From: Castellaniella sp041675725
GTDB taxonomy: Bacteria; Pseudomonadota; Gammaproteobacteria; Burkholderiales; Burkholderiaceae_B
Length of the DNA: 51,689 nt
Assembly: GCF_041675725.1 (NCBI RefSeq)
Contig: NZ_JBAYTI010000018.1
Location: forward strand, 1 to 51,689
Direction of reading: 5' to 3'
A program made the position numbers and the translations under genes. Below the pieces are notes generated by a model. That model saw only the letters and a program-made list of their open reading frames with translations. It made no database searches and had not been told where the DNA came from. Positions 42,327 through 50,484 of the stretch are shown here, in pieces (positions within the stretch are counted from its first letter, which is position 1; the number at the start of each line of letters is the position of its first letter).

Positions 42327-43360
42327 ATACGACAAAGATGCGTTTCATCGACCGGGCGCTAGGCTTGCCCGGGGCCGTGGCGCTCCTTTGCCTGGCGGCG
42401 GTGTTTCCGATTTTTGTCAGCGATTCCTATGCCTTGCATTTTTTATGGAAGATCTTATTTTGGGCGGTCGTCGCCAGCGCATGGAACATCGCTGGTGGCT
42501 ATGCCGGCCAGTTTTCTCTGGGGCACGCGGCGTTTTTCGGCATAGGCGCCTACGCATCGACCATTCTTTTTGTCAGGTTCGGCGTGTCCCCCTGGTGGGG
42601 CATGCTGGTGGGCGGGGTGCTCGCCGCCTTGGCGTCCGTCGTTCTTGCGCGCCTGACACTGAGGCTCAAGGGGCCGTTTTTCGCGCTCGCAACCATTGCC
42701 TTTGCCGAGGTTCTGCGCATCGTGGTCGTCAATGCGCGTGATCTGACCGGCGGCTCGCAAGGTATTTCCATCCCCTTCAAGCCCGCGTTGGAAACGCTGA
42801 TCTTTTCTGGTCGCACACCCTACGTGTATACGATGCTGATCCTGTTGGCCGCCGTCATATTGTTGACGTTCCTGATCCAGCGCTCCTGGTTTGGTTTTTC
42901 CTTGTTGGCGTTACGTGAAGACGAAGACGCGGCCGAGACCCTGGGGGTCGACACGGTCGCCATGAAAATCGTTGCCACCGGCATCAGCGCGTTTCTCACG
43001 GCGATCGCCGGCGTGCTCTACGCCCAGTACATCCTCTTGATCGAGCCAGTCACCGTCATGGGCTTGGATTTTTCGATCCAGGTGGCCGTGATCTCGATCA
43101 TAGGCGGCATGGCCAGCCCAGTGGGGCCGCTGCTGGGCGCGTTACTGATGGTGCCGCTGAGCGAATATTTGCGAGCCGAGTTCGGCGGTTCATTCCAGGG
43201 CTTGTATCTCATCATATATGGGGCGCTGCTCATGGTCATGGTGATCTTCATGCCGCAGGGGCTGGTCAGCGCCATACGCCAGCCACGCAGCACCTGGGCC
43301 AGGATTTGCAGCATATCGGGTTACCAAAGAAAGCGGATCCGGAGGGCCGACCATGCTTGA
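42323..43360 (+). CDS. livM: Branched-chain-type ABC permease LivM (second system)
   Basis: Permease of 345 residues with about ten helices. Family stretches: NIAGGYAGQFSLGHAAFFGIGAY (core GQFSLGHAAFFGIGAY), RLKGPFFALATIAFAE, LALREDEDAAETLGVD (coupling loop) and IGGMASPVGPLLGA. Start overlaps LivH (ATGA) and the end overlaps LivG by eight bases. The hydrophilic C-terminal tail of about 30 residues reaches into the LivG start region. Confidence 0.92.
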   Translation: MNTTKMRFIDRALGLPGAVALLCLAAVFPIFVSDSYALHFLWKILFWAVVASAWNIAGGYAGQFSLGHAAFFGIGAYASTILFVRFGVSPWWGMLVGGVLAALASVVLARLTLRLKGPFFALATIAFAEVLRIVVVNARDLTGGSQGISIPFKPALETLIFSGRTPYVYTMLILLAAVILLTFLIQRSWFGFSLLALREDEDAAETLGVDTVAMKIVATGISAFLTAIAGVLYAQYILLIEPVTVMGLDFSIQVAVISIIGGMASPVGPLLGALLMVPLSEYLRAEFGGSFQGLYLIIYGALLMVMVIFMPQGLVSAIRQPRSTWARICSISGYQRKRIRRADHA

Positions 43361-44069
43361 GATCGACCGACTCTCCCGCGCCTTCGGTGGTTTGAAAGCC
43401 GTCAACGAGGTCTCGTTCACGCTGCAACGCGGGGAAATTCTTGGCTTGATCGGGCCGAATGGGGCCGGCAAGACCACCTTGTTCAATTGTGTGGCGGGGG
43501 CGATCAAGCCCTCGTCGGGTTCGATCCGTCTTGAAGGGGCCGAAATCGGGGGGCTCAAGAGCCACCGCGTCTGCCGCATGGGGCTGGGCCGTACCTATCA
43601 GATCGTTCGGCCCTTCAATAATCTCACGGTCTTCGACAACGTCATTGTCGGTGCCCTCAATCGCAGCCGCAGGATGCAAGAAGCCCGCCTCCTCGCAATG
43701 GACGCGCTGCAGGTCACCGGCTTAATACCCATGAAGGACATGCTGGCGGTCAATCTGACCCTGCCCGGCAGAAAGCGCCTTGAAATTGCCCGGGCGCTTG
43801 CCACCGGGCCCAAGCTCTTGTTGCTGGACGAGGTCATGGCCGGCCTGAATCCCACCGAGATCGAAGCCGCAATCGAATTGATTCGGGACATTCGCAAAAG
43901 CGGCATTACGGTGCTCATTGTGGAACATTTGATGCGAGTCATCACTTCGGTGAGTGACCGGATCGTCGTATTGCATCATGGCCAAAAGCTGGCTGAAGGG
44001 GATCCGGCCACCGTGATGAACGACCCGGCCGTAATCGAGGCGTATCTGGGGGAGGACTTCCTTGCTTGA
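43353..44069 (+). CDS. livG: Branched-chain-type ABC ATPase LivG (second system)
   Basis: ATPase of 238 residues. Walker A GLIGPNGAGKTTLFNCVAG, signature region LTLPGRKRLEIARALATGP (LPGRKR instead of the common LPYGxQR/LSGGQ form), Walker B KLLLLDEVMAGLNPTE and H-loop VEHLMRVI. The MLEIDRLSRAFGG start overlaps LivM by eight bases. The altered signature is noteworthy but lies within the spread of LivG proteins. Confidence 0.91.
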   Translation: MLEIDRLSRAFGGLKAVNEVSFTLQRGEILGLIGPNGAGKTTLFNCVAGAIKPSSGSIRLEGAEIGGLKSHRVCRMGLGRTYQIVRPFNNLTVFDNVIVGALNRSRRMQEARLLAMDALQVTGLIPMKDMLAVNLTLPGRKRLEIARALATGPKLLLLDEVMAGLNPTEIEAAIELIRDIRKSGITVLIVEHLMRVITSVSDRIVVLHHGQKLAEGDPATVMNDPAVIEAYLGEDFLA

Positions 44070-44763
44070 CGTTCGCGGACTCAACGCCTATTACGGTGAA
44101 ATTCAAGTGCTCCACGACGTGACCCTGTCGGTCAGGTCAGGAGAAGTCGTTGTCGTCGTTGGCGCCAACGGGGCCGGCAAGACCTCGTTGATCAATGCAT
44201 TGTCAGGCACCATCGATCGCGAAGGCGAGGTCTTGTTCGAAAACAAGCCCATCGGTGAAATGGCCCCGCATGACATCGCCGGCATGGGCCTGATCCAGGT
44301 ACCGGAAGATCGCCACTTGTTTCCCTTCCTGACCGTAGAAGAGAATCTGGCGCTCGGTGCGTATCCCATGCGGGCACGCCCCGTGGCGGATCAGACATTG
44401 AAGGACGTCCTGGTTCTGATGCCACGCCTCGAAGAGCGCCTGCAACAAATCGCCGGATCCCTGAGCGGAGGCGAGCAGCAGCTTTGCGCAATCGGCAGGG
44501 CCTTGATGTCCAGGCCCCGGCTTTTGATGCTCGACGAACCGACGTTGGGCCTGGCGCCCATTATGGTGTCGCTGGTGTTCGATCTGATCAGTCAGATTCG
44601 CGATGCGGGAACCACGGTTCTGCTCGTCGAACAAAACGTCAATCGCTCGCTGGCTTTGGCGGATCGGGCCTACGTCCTGGAGGGCGGGTCTATCGTGTTA
44701 CAGGGTGGCGGCAAGGAACTTCTTGCCGATGAACGTTTGAAGGCTGCCTATCTGGGCGGTTAG
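44062..44763 (+). CDS. livF: Branched-chain-type ABC ATPase LivF (second system), TTG start
   Basis: ATPase of 233 residues. The start is TTG at 44062, backed by GGGGGAGG eight or so bases upstream and by the fit of LDVRGLNAYYGEIQVLHDV to LivF N-termini; no ATG is suitably placed. Walker A VGANGAGKTSLINAL, signature GSLSGGEQQLCAIGRAL, Walker B LLMLDEPTLGLAP. The gene overlaps LivG by eight bases. The TTG may lower its translation and so tie it to LivG by re-initiation. Confidence 0.92.
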   Translation: MLDVRGLNAYYGEIQVLHDVTLSVRSGEVVVVVGANGAGKTSLINALSGTIDREGEVLFENKPIGEMAPHDIAGMGLIQVPEDRHLFPFLTVEENLALGAYPMRARPVADQTLKDVLVLMPRLEERLQQIAGSLSGGEQQLCAIGRALMSRPRLLMLDEPTLGLAPIMVSLVFDLISQIRDAGTTVLLVEQNVNRSLALADRAYVLEGGSIVLQGGGKELLADERLKAAYLGG

Positions 44764-44816
44764 GGGTTGGCTGCCCTCTTCCGGGGTCAGCGTGATACAC
44801 ACATAAAGGAGACGTG

Positions 44817-46058
44817 ATGATGAAATTTCGAACGTTATTGAGCACAGCCGCCATTCTGGCGGCCATGCAGATTCCCACAGCATCATTGGCTGCGGACACG
44901 GTCAAGATCGGGACGCTGTTTCCAATGAGCGGCCCGATGGCGCTGCTGGGAAATGAGGCCTTTCAGGCCGCCGACATTGCGCGGGAAATGGTCAACGAAC
45001 AGGGGGGTGTACTGGGCAAACAGATTGAATTCGCGACCGCGGATGCGCCTGATCCCACCTCGGCCAACGCCGAGGCAACCCGCCTGATCATACGGGAAAA
45101 GGTCCCGGTCATTGCAGGCAGTTATTCAAGCGCACTTTCCTTGGCGGCCAGCGAAGTCGCCGAGCGCGAGAATGTACTGTATTGGGAAACCGTGGCGGTC
45201 GCAGACAAAATCACGGAACGCGATTACAAGAACATCGTCCGGCTGACCTTCAATTCGTCCATGATGGGGGTGACGGCCGCTCAGTTTGCCAAGGATATTG
45301 CCGGCTCTCTGGGCAAGGAACCCAAGGACCTGCGAATCGGCATCATCTCGGAAGACTCGGAATTCGGGCAATCCGTGGGTGACGCCGCGGCAGACGAAAC
45401 AAAGAAACTGGGGATGCAGCTGGTCGCCAACGAACACTACAGCCGCACCGTGACGGATCTCTCTTCCTTGGTTCTGACCCTCAAGGCCAAACAGCCGGAC
45501 GTCGTCATCGCCACATCCTATCTAAATGACGGCATTCTGTTCTGGCGCCAGGCCCGGGAGCTCGATCTCAATGTGGACGCGATGATCGGTATTGGCACAG
45601 GGTACGCCCTGCCAGACTTCCTGAAGGCAACAGGCCAGTATGCCAACGGTATTTTCGACATCGACGCCCCGAGCAGCCTCAACGTGGCCGCATTGCCCGA
45701 GGCGACGCAGAAGCTTTACAAAGACTTTACCCAGCGCTTCCAGGAAAAAACCAAACGGGATCCCGGTCCGCTGGCCTACATCACTTTCGGGGGGTTCTGG
45801 ACCTTGTTCAATCAGGTCATACCCACGGCAGGCTCCATGGATCCAGCGGTTCTTCGCAAGGTGGCCGGAGAGCTTGACATGCCCGCCGGCAGCCTGTTGA
45901 CCGGCGCCGGCGTTCAAATCAACGAAGCGGGTCAAAACGAACGGGCGTTGATTTCCGTCATGCAGTGGCAGGACGAGAAGCTCGAAGTGGTCTGGCCTCG
46001 TGATATCGCAGTCAAGGAGCCAATCATGCTGCCCTTGCCCAACTGGGACAAGCGTTGA
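44817..46058 (+). CDS. Branched-chain-type ABC binding protein (LivK-like, second system)
   Basis: Product of 413 residues. ATG 44817 is chosen (AAGGAG five bases upstream); a GTG one codon earlier and an ATG one codon later are alternatives. Sec signal MKFRTLLSTAAILAAMQIP, cleaved after LAA. Mature part: DTVKIGTLFPMSGPMALLG, VNEQGGVLGKQIEFATADA, IGIISEDSEFGQSVGD and PDVVIATSYLNDG, as in Peripla_BP_6 proteins. It lies after LivF and before the CoA ligase, so it likely captures the acid that the ligase activates. Confidence 0.9.
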   Translation: MMKFRTLLSTAAILAAMQIPTASLAADTVKIGTLFPMSGPMALLGNEAFQAADIAREMVNEQGGVLGKQIEFATADAPDPTSANAEATRLIIREKVPVIAGSYSSALSLAASEVAERENVLYWETVAVADKITERDYKNIVRLTFNSSMMGVTAAQFAKDIAGSLGKEPKDLRIGIISEDSEFGQSVGDAAADETKKLGMQLVANEHYSRTVTDLSSLVLTLKAKQPDVVIATSYLNDGILFWRQARELDLNVDAMIGIGTGYALPDFLKATGQYANGIFDIDAPSSLNVAALPEATQKLYKDFTQRFQEKTKRDPGPLAYITFGGFWTLFNQVIPTAGSMDPAVLRKVAGELDMPAGSLLTGAGVQINEAGQNERALISVMQWQDEKLEVVWPRDIAVKEPIMLPLPNWDKR

Positions 46059-46070
46059 GTCATCGATGTC

Positions 46071-47666
46071 ATGAACGGCTGGCAAACATTGGATACACTG
46101 AATGGCCTACTCGAAGCGTCGGCCCGGCGCAAGCCGGATGCCTGGATCAGCTGGGCCGGGGAAACCAGGCGGACCTATTCAGATTTTCTGCATGCCAGCC
46201 GTTGTTGCGCCACAGCGCTGGGCAGCCTGGGCGTCAAGAAGGGTGACCGGATCGCCTTCTGGGCACCCAACTCGGATGCTTATCTCGATTTGTTTCTCGG
46301 CGCCATTCAGATTGGCGCCATCGCAGTTCCTGTCAACACCCGGTATGGCGCCGCCGAAGTCGGTGCGGCGCTGGGCCACACGCGGCCCGGCGTATTGGTC
46401 ATGGATCCGGGCTTTCATGGCATCGCATTCGAGGACATCCTGTCTGCCATCGATGCCGGGCAGCTCACCAGCATCCACACGATACTCGTCTGTGGCGAAC
46501 ACGGTCTTTCAGGATCCGTGTTGCCATCTGTGCAACGGGTGAATCATCCGTGGGCGCTGTCGCACTCGCCGTCTTTCGTGCAACCGCTTGCCGACGACGA
46601 ATGCGCTATTTTCACAACCTCTGGGACCACCAGCGGGCCCAAATACGCGGTGCACACCCATGGATCCATCGCGAGACATGCCCGCGACGTATCGCGGGCC
46701 TTTCACTACGACGACCCTGACGCGGTGTTATTGCACACATTGCCCTTTTGCGGCATTTTTGGCTTTAGCCAGCTAAGCGCCACCATCGCGGCCGGTGCAA
46801 GCAGTGTGTTCTTTCCTCTGTTCGACGCCGAATCCTGCGGGCGGACCATACAAGCGTACCAAGTGACACATACCAGCGGCACGGATGACTTGCTGAAACG
46901 TATCCTGATATCCGCCAAAGAAGATCGTCCTTTCCCGTCTCTGCGTGAATGCGTCTATGCGGGCTTCAACCCCGCGCTGGCACGGTTCCCAGAAGAAGCA
47001 GAGCGGCGCGGCATGGCTCTGATCGGCTGCTTTGGCATGAGCGAAATACATTCCTTCTTTTCCAGGCAAGAGGGTTCACTGCCTGTGGAAAAACGAAAGA
47101 TCCCCGGCGGCCGTCCCGTCTCTGATCACGTGCGTGTCCGTGCGCGAAACACGGATACGGGCCAGATTGCGCCGCACGGAGAAATAGGAGAACTGGAGAT
47201 TTTCTCCAAGGATCTGTTTTCATATTACTTTGAACAGCCCGCCGCCACGCAAAAGGCATTCACCGAAGACGGATTTTTCAGGAGCGGGGATTTTGGCAGG
47301 ACTTTCGCAGACGGGACTTTCGAGTTCCTGGGCCGGCGGGGCGATTTCATGCGGCTTGGTGGGTTCATGGTGAACCCAAGGGAAATCGAAGAAACGCTTC
47401 AGGCGCTGGATGCGGTGGAGACCGCGATTGTGGTCGACGCGCCGCATGTCAACGGGACGCGTGCGGTTGCCTTTGTAAAACTTGCACCGCACAAGTCATG
47501 GGACGTGCCCGGTATGCTGTCACATTGCCGAAAGAATCTCGCTAATTTCAAAGTGCCTTCAATTTTCGTACAGGTGGATGATTTCCCAATCACCATGGGC
47601 GCCAATGGCGAAAAGATCCAAAGGAACAAGCTGAAAACCCAGGCCTCTGCACTTTTGTCCGAATGA
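46071..47666 (+). CDS. AMP-forming acyl-CoA ligase (second cluster)
   Basis: Product of 531 residues starting 12 bases after the binding protein. Adenylation motifs: AIFTTSGTTSGPKYAVHTH (P-loop), IGCFGMSEIHSFF, RSGDFGRTFADGTFEFLGRRGDFMRLGG (core FEFLGRRGDFMRLGG) and a C-terminal GANGEKIQRNKL with the catalytic lysine. In the P-loop the usual PKGV is PKYAV, a mild oddity. It turns the imported carboxylate into its CoA ester for MaoC and AcuI. The family does not reveal chain length. Confidence 0.9.
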   Translation: MNGWQTLDTLNGLLEASARRKPDAWISWAGETRRTYSDFLHASRCCATALGSLGVKKGDRIAFWAPNSDAYLDLFLGAIQIGAIAVPVNTRYGAAEVGAALGHTRPGVLVMDPGFHGIAFEDILSAIDAGQLTSIHTILVCGEHGLSGSVLPSVQRVNHPWALSHSPSFVQPLADDECAIFTTSGTTSGPKYAVHTHGSIARHARDVSRAFHYDDPDAVLLHTLPFCGIFGFSQLSATIAAGASSVFFPLFDAESCGRTIQAYQVTHTSGTDDLLKRILISAKEDRPFPSLRECVYAGFNPALARFPEEAERRGMALIGCFGMSEIHSFFSRQEGSLPVEKRKIPGGRPVSDHVRVRARNTDTGQIAPHGEIGELEIFSKDLFSYYFEQPAATQKAFTEDGFFRSGDFGRTFADGTFEFLGRRGDFMRLGGFMVNPREIEETLQALDAVETAIVVDAPHVNGTRAVAFVKLAPHKSWDVPGMLSHCRKNLANFKVPSIFVQVDDFPITMGANGEKIQRNKLKTQASALLSE

Positions 47667-47714
47667 AGCATAATAAGAAAGGAAAACCTCATATCTTGTC
47701 GTTCAAGGATCCTC

Positions 47715-48707
47715 ATGTTTAAAGCGTTATTAATCAATAAATCAGAGTCGAACTATCATACCGAACTGTGCGATCTCGATGAGTCGCGCCTGCCGGAAGG
47801 CGATGTCACGGTGCGGGTAGAATATTCGACGATCAATTACAAAGACGGGCTGGCCATCACGGGCCGCAGCCCCGTTGTTCGTTCCTTTCCAATGGTGCCC
47901 GGGATCGACTTCGCGGGCACCGTCGAATCCAGCCAGCACAGTCGGTGGCAGGTGGGCGACAAGGTCATTCTCAACGGCTGGGGCGTCGGCGAAAAGCACT
48001 GGGGCGGCCTGTCCGGCAAGGCGCGGGTCAATGGCGATTGGCTGGTACCGCTGCCTGCAGCCTTCAGCACGCGCCAGGCCATGGCAATCGGTACGGCAGG
48101 CTATACCGCCATGCTGTGCGTGATGGCGCTGGAGCGCCACGGGTTGAACCGGGAATCGGGCGACATCCTGGTGACGGGTGCGACTGGGGGTGTCGGTACG
48201 GTCGCCATTTCACTGCTGTCTTCTCTGGGTTTCAACGTCACCGCCAGCACCGGGCGCCCACAAGAAGCTGATTTTCTGAAGTCGTTGGGCGCCTCGTCGA
48301 TCATTCATCGCGACGAACTCAGCAGCAAGGGCAAGCCGCTCCAGAAAGAGCGCTGGGCGGGCGCAATCGACACGGTGGGAAGCCATACATTGGCCAATGT
48401 GTGTGCATCCATCCGCTACGGCGGTGCAGTCAGCGCCTGCGGCCTGGCGCAAGGCATGGATTTTCCGGCTACGGTCGCCCCGTTCATCCTGCGCGGTGTC
48501 ACTTTGTATGGCATCGACAGCGTCATGGCACCGCCGGCCATCCGTAATCAGGCATGGGAGCGGCTGGCTGCCAACCTGCCCATTCAAAGGCTTGATGCGA
48601 TTGTTTCAGAGATCGCCCTGGATGAGGCCATACAAGCAGGCGCAGACATCCTGGATGGCAAAATACGGGGTCGCCTGGTTGTAGATGTCAACCGATCTGG
48701 AAAGTGA
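47715..48707 (+). CDS. acuI: AcuI/YhdH-type acryloyl-CoA reductase
   Basis: Zinc-free medium-chain dehydrogenase of 330 residues, fitting AcuI/YhdH closely: STINYKDGLAITGRSPVVRSFPMVPGIDFAGTV (core INYKDGLAITG and PMVPGIDFAGTV), LNGWGVGEKHWGGL, the cofactor motif VTGATGGVGTVAISLL and SVMAPPAIRNQAWERLA. AcuI reduces acryloyl-CoA to propionyl-CoA with NADPH, which also removes this toxic intermediate in DMSP, acrylate and 3-hydroxypropionate use. Here it ends an operon with MaoC, Liv importer and CoA ligase. SD AAGGAT precedes the ATG. Confidence 0.9.
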   Translation: MFKALLINKSESNYHTELCDLDESRLPEGDVTVRVEYSTINYKDGLAITGRSPVVRSFPMVPGIDFAGTVESSQHSRWQVGDKVILNGWGVGEKHWGGLSGKARVNGDWLVPLPAAFSTRQAMAIGTAGYTAMLCVMALERHGLNRESGDILVTGATGGVGTVAISLLSSLGFNVTASTGRPQEADFLKSLGASSIIHRDELSSKGKPLQKERWAGAIDTVGSHTLANVCASIRYGGAVSACGLAQGMDFPATVAPFILRGVTLYGIDSVMAPPAIRNQAWERLAANLPIQRLDAIVSEIALDEAIQAGADILDGKIRGRLVVDVNRSGK

Positions 48708-48955
48708 CCGGCGGATTTCCCCCCAAGAGGATCGCGAGCAATCGCGAGCAGGGAGCGGCGCGAGGCAAGCTGGCTCGGGCCGCGACCAGCATATACGATC
48801 CATCTTTTTTTTAAAAAATGTAGCGACAGAATTCTGAGGGATATCCGTCAAAAGCTGTTACTACAAAATATTTAAAAGTAGCATCTACCCCCCCGCTCTC
48901 GTCCCTCTACTATCGAGCATGGGCGCCTCGCGGGCGGCTGCGCGCCAATGGACGA
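48708..48955. other. Intergenic region with tandem 10-bp repeat and possible terminator
   Basis: ATCGCGAGCA occurs twice in tandem (48731-48750). GCTGG (48769-48773) can pair with CCAGC (48786-48790), and a run of eight T begins at 48805, which could terminate the acuI transcript, although the T-run is 14 bases past the stem. The second half is AT-rich. No gene is seen. Confidence 0.35.
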
Positions 48956-49903
48956 CTACCTGCCAGCCTCGTCCAACCGGCCCACCTCGGCATCCGTCAG
49001 TTTCAGGCGAGCCGCACTGATCAAGACATCGAGTTGATCCAGGGATGTCGCAGAAGCGATTGCAGCCGCGACGCCCGGCTGCGCATTGATCCACGCTATT
49101 GCGATCGCGGCCTGCTGGACCCCACGAGCGGCCGCAAGCGCGTCCAGTACCGCGAGAATCCGCAAGCCGCGATCATCAAAATATTTTTTCAGCCAGCCAC
49201 CACGCGGCCGGTCCGCTAAATCCGCTGCCGAGCGATATTTGCCAGTCAAGAATCCCGACGCCAGCGAAAAATAAGACAGCGCGCTCAGGCCGTTTTCCAC
49301 CACGAAATCCTGCACGGGCCCCTCATAGGCCGAGCGACTATAGAGGTTCAGCTCATTCTGAACAGTCTCATAGCGGGCAAGACCCAGTTTCGAGGCCACG
49401 GACTGCGACTGCGCCAATTGGGCGGCATCGAAATTGGAGCAACCAATATAGCGAACCTTGCCAGCCTGGATCAGGCGGTCGTAAGCCCGCAAGGTTTCCT
49501 CGGGTGCCACGGATGGGTCCGGCCAATGGCTCTGGTACAGGTCAATGTAATCTGTCTGAAGGCGCCTTAACGATCCTTCGACCGCTTGCTCGATCCACGA
49601 GGCAGACAGATCTTTCTTGCCCTGCCCCATATCCGAACCCACCTTCGTAAACACATGAATACGATCCCGATTGCCTCGGGCGCTCAGCCAACGGCCAATG
49701 ATCTTCTCGCTCTCGCTGTCGTTGCCCGGCACCCAACGCGAATAGGAATCTGCCGTATCGATTGCTGTGAACCCCGCGTCGACAAAGGCATCGAGGACAC
49801 GGAAGGACGTTGCCTCATCCATCGTCCAGCCCAGCACATTGCCGCCAAAGACCAGCGGCTGTATCTCAAGATCCGTTCGCCCCAGCTTCCGGGTTGTCGA
49901 CAT
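48956..49903 (-). CDS. Aldo/keto reductase
   Basis: Product of 315 residues. ATG 49903 is chosen over 49918 because GGAGG lies eight bases upstream. TIM-barrel AKR: MSTTRKLGRTDLEIQPLVFG start, FTAIDTADSYSRW with catalytic Asp and Tyr, VFTKVGSDMGQGK with the lysine, and DYIDLYQSHWPDPSV with the histidine. NADPH-dependent reduction of an aldehyde or ketone; the substrate is unknown (YajO/potassium-channel-beta-like wording). A 10-bp inverted repeat lies upstream (49920-49969). Confidence 0.92.
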   Translation of the reverse strand: MSTTRKLGRTDLEIQPLVFGGNVLGWTMDEATSFRVLDAFVDAGFTAIDTADSYSRWVPGNDSESEKIIGRWLSARGNRDRIHVFTKVGSDMGQGKKDLSASWIEQAVEGSLRRLQTDYIDLYQSHWPDPSVAPEETLRAYDRLIQAGKVRYIGCSNFDAAQLAQSQSVASKLGLARYETVQNELNLYSRSAYEGPVQDFVVENGLSALSYFSLASGFLTGKYRSAADLADRPRGGWLKKYFDDRGLRILAVLDALAAARGVQQAAIAIAWINAQPGVAAAIASATSLDQLDVLISAARLKLTDAEVGRLDEAGR

Positions 49904-49919
49904 TACGTTTTCCTCCATC

Positions 49920-49969
49920 AGGTTCAGTCACGATGCTCATTCGAACCGAAATTTTACAGGACTGAACCT
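49920..49969 (-). promoter_or_regulatory. 10-bp inverted repeat upstream of the aldo/keto reductase
   Basis: AGGTTCAGTC (49920-49929) and its exact reverse complement GACTGAACCT (49960-49969) flank 30 bases. Between them, read on the minus strand, is a -10-like TAAAAT. The left arm starts 17 bases before the reductase ATG. It may be a two-site operator. Confidence 0.45.
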
Positions 49970-50030
49970 CCACGACCGCACTAAGCCACCGCGTCAGACG
50001 TGTTGCCACGGCCACAAACGTGCCAGCGTC

Positions 50031-50213
50031 TCAAACGTGAGTCGGCACCAGGTGGCCGACCGGTTCCGGTGTTTTCCGCGCGCGGATTTCTATGTCATAA
50101 CCCAGCCGGTTCAGGCAGTCTATTAGCTTACGCTCGGAGAAGTTCGAGAATTCGCCACGCAGCAGGTTCGACACCTTGGGTTGGGTCAGGCGTTGGTGCG
50201 AGGCCGGAATCAC
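50031..50213 (-). pseudogene. Truncated HigA/XRE-type antitoxin remnant
   Basis: The frame encodes 60 residues: LTQPKVSNLLRGEFSNFSERKL, then IDCLNRLGYDIEI. This is the recognition helix and C-terminal half of HTH_37/HigA-like antitoxins. The first helix, normally preceded by about 30 residues with TQAEAA-type sequence, is missing: reading back from the GTG at 50213 gives unrelated residues (HWLYAHR). No toxin gene is found next to it. So it is probably a decayed toxin-antitoxin locus, although a short functional protein cannot be excluded. Confidence 0.55.
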
Positions 50214-50484
50214 ACGATGGGCGTAAAGCCAATGTTTATAAGGGTTTCAGAGTTTTCTAGAACTTTGGGGTACACCCTAGGGGACTTTAAATGTAAATGT
50301 TGTGTAAAGGCTACGCTCCGGGAGATGTAGTGACAGGGGGATTATTACCCCCCTGTTATATGTCGTGACAGCAAACATTTAACTGCCAGAGCTGCAAGAA
50401 AAACCCAACATTCTCCCACCCAAGTAACGCAAGCAATTGCACCGAAATCGCCCTAATGGATTTTAATGCGCAAATCGAGGGGGG
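50214..50484. other. AT-rich accessory spacer with strong hairpin
   Basis: The composition shifts to AT-rich here. A perfect eight-base stem ACAGGGGG / CCCCCTGT (50333-50340 and 50349-50356) could be a terminator or structured RNA; no T-run follows on the plus strand. A GGGGTACACCC motif at 50268-50278 occurs in a setting that could be an integration scar, but no paired repeat is visible in the window. No gene is seen. Confidence 0.35.

Noticed and set aside
48731..48750. Tandem ATCGCGAGCA as the start of a CRISPR or larger repeat
   Set aside because: Only two copies without spacers.
50268..50278. GGGGTACACCC as a phage attachment site
   Set aside because: No tRNA, integrase or matching second copy in the window, so only noted as a possibility.
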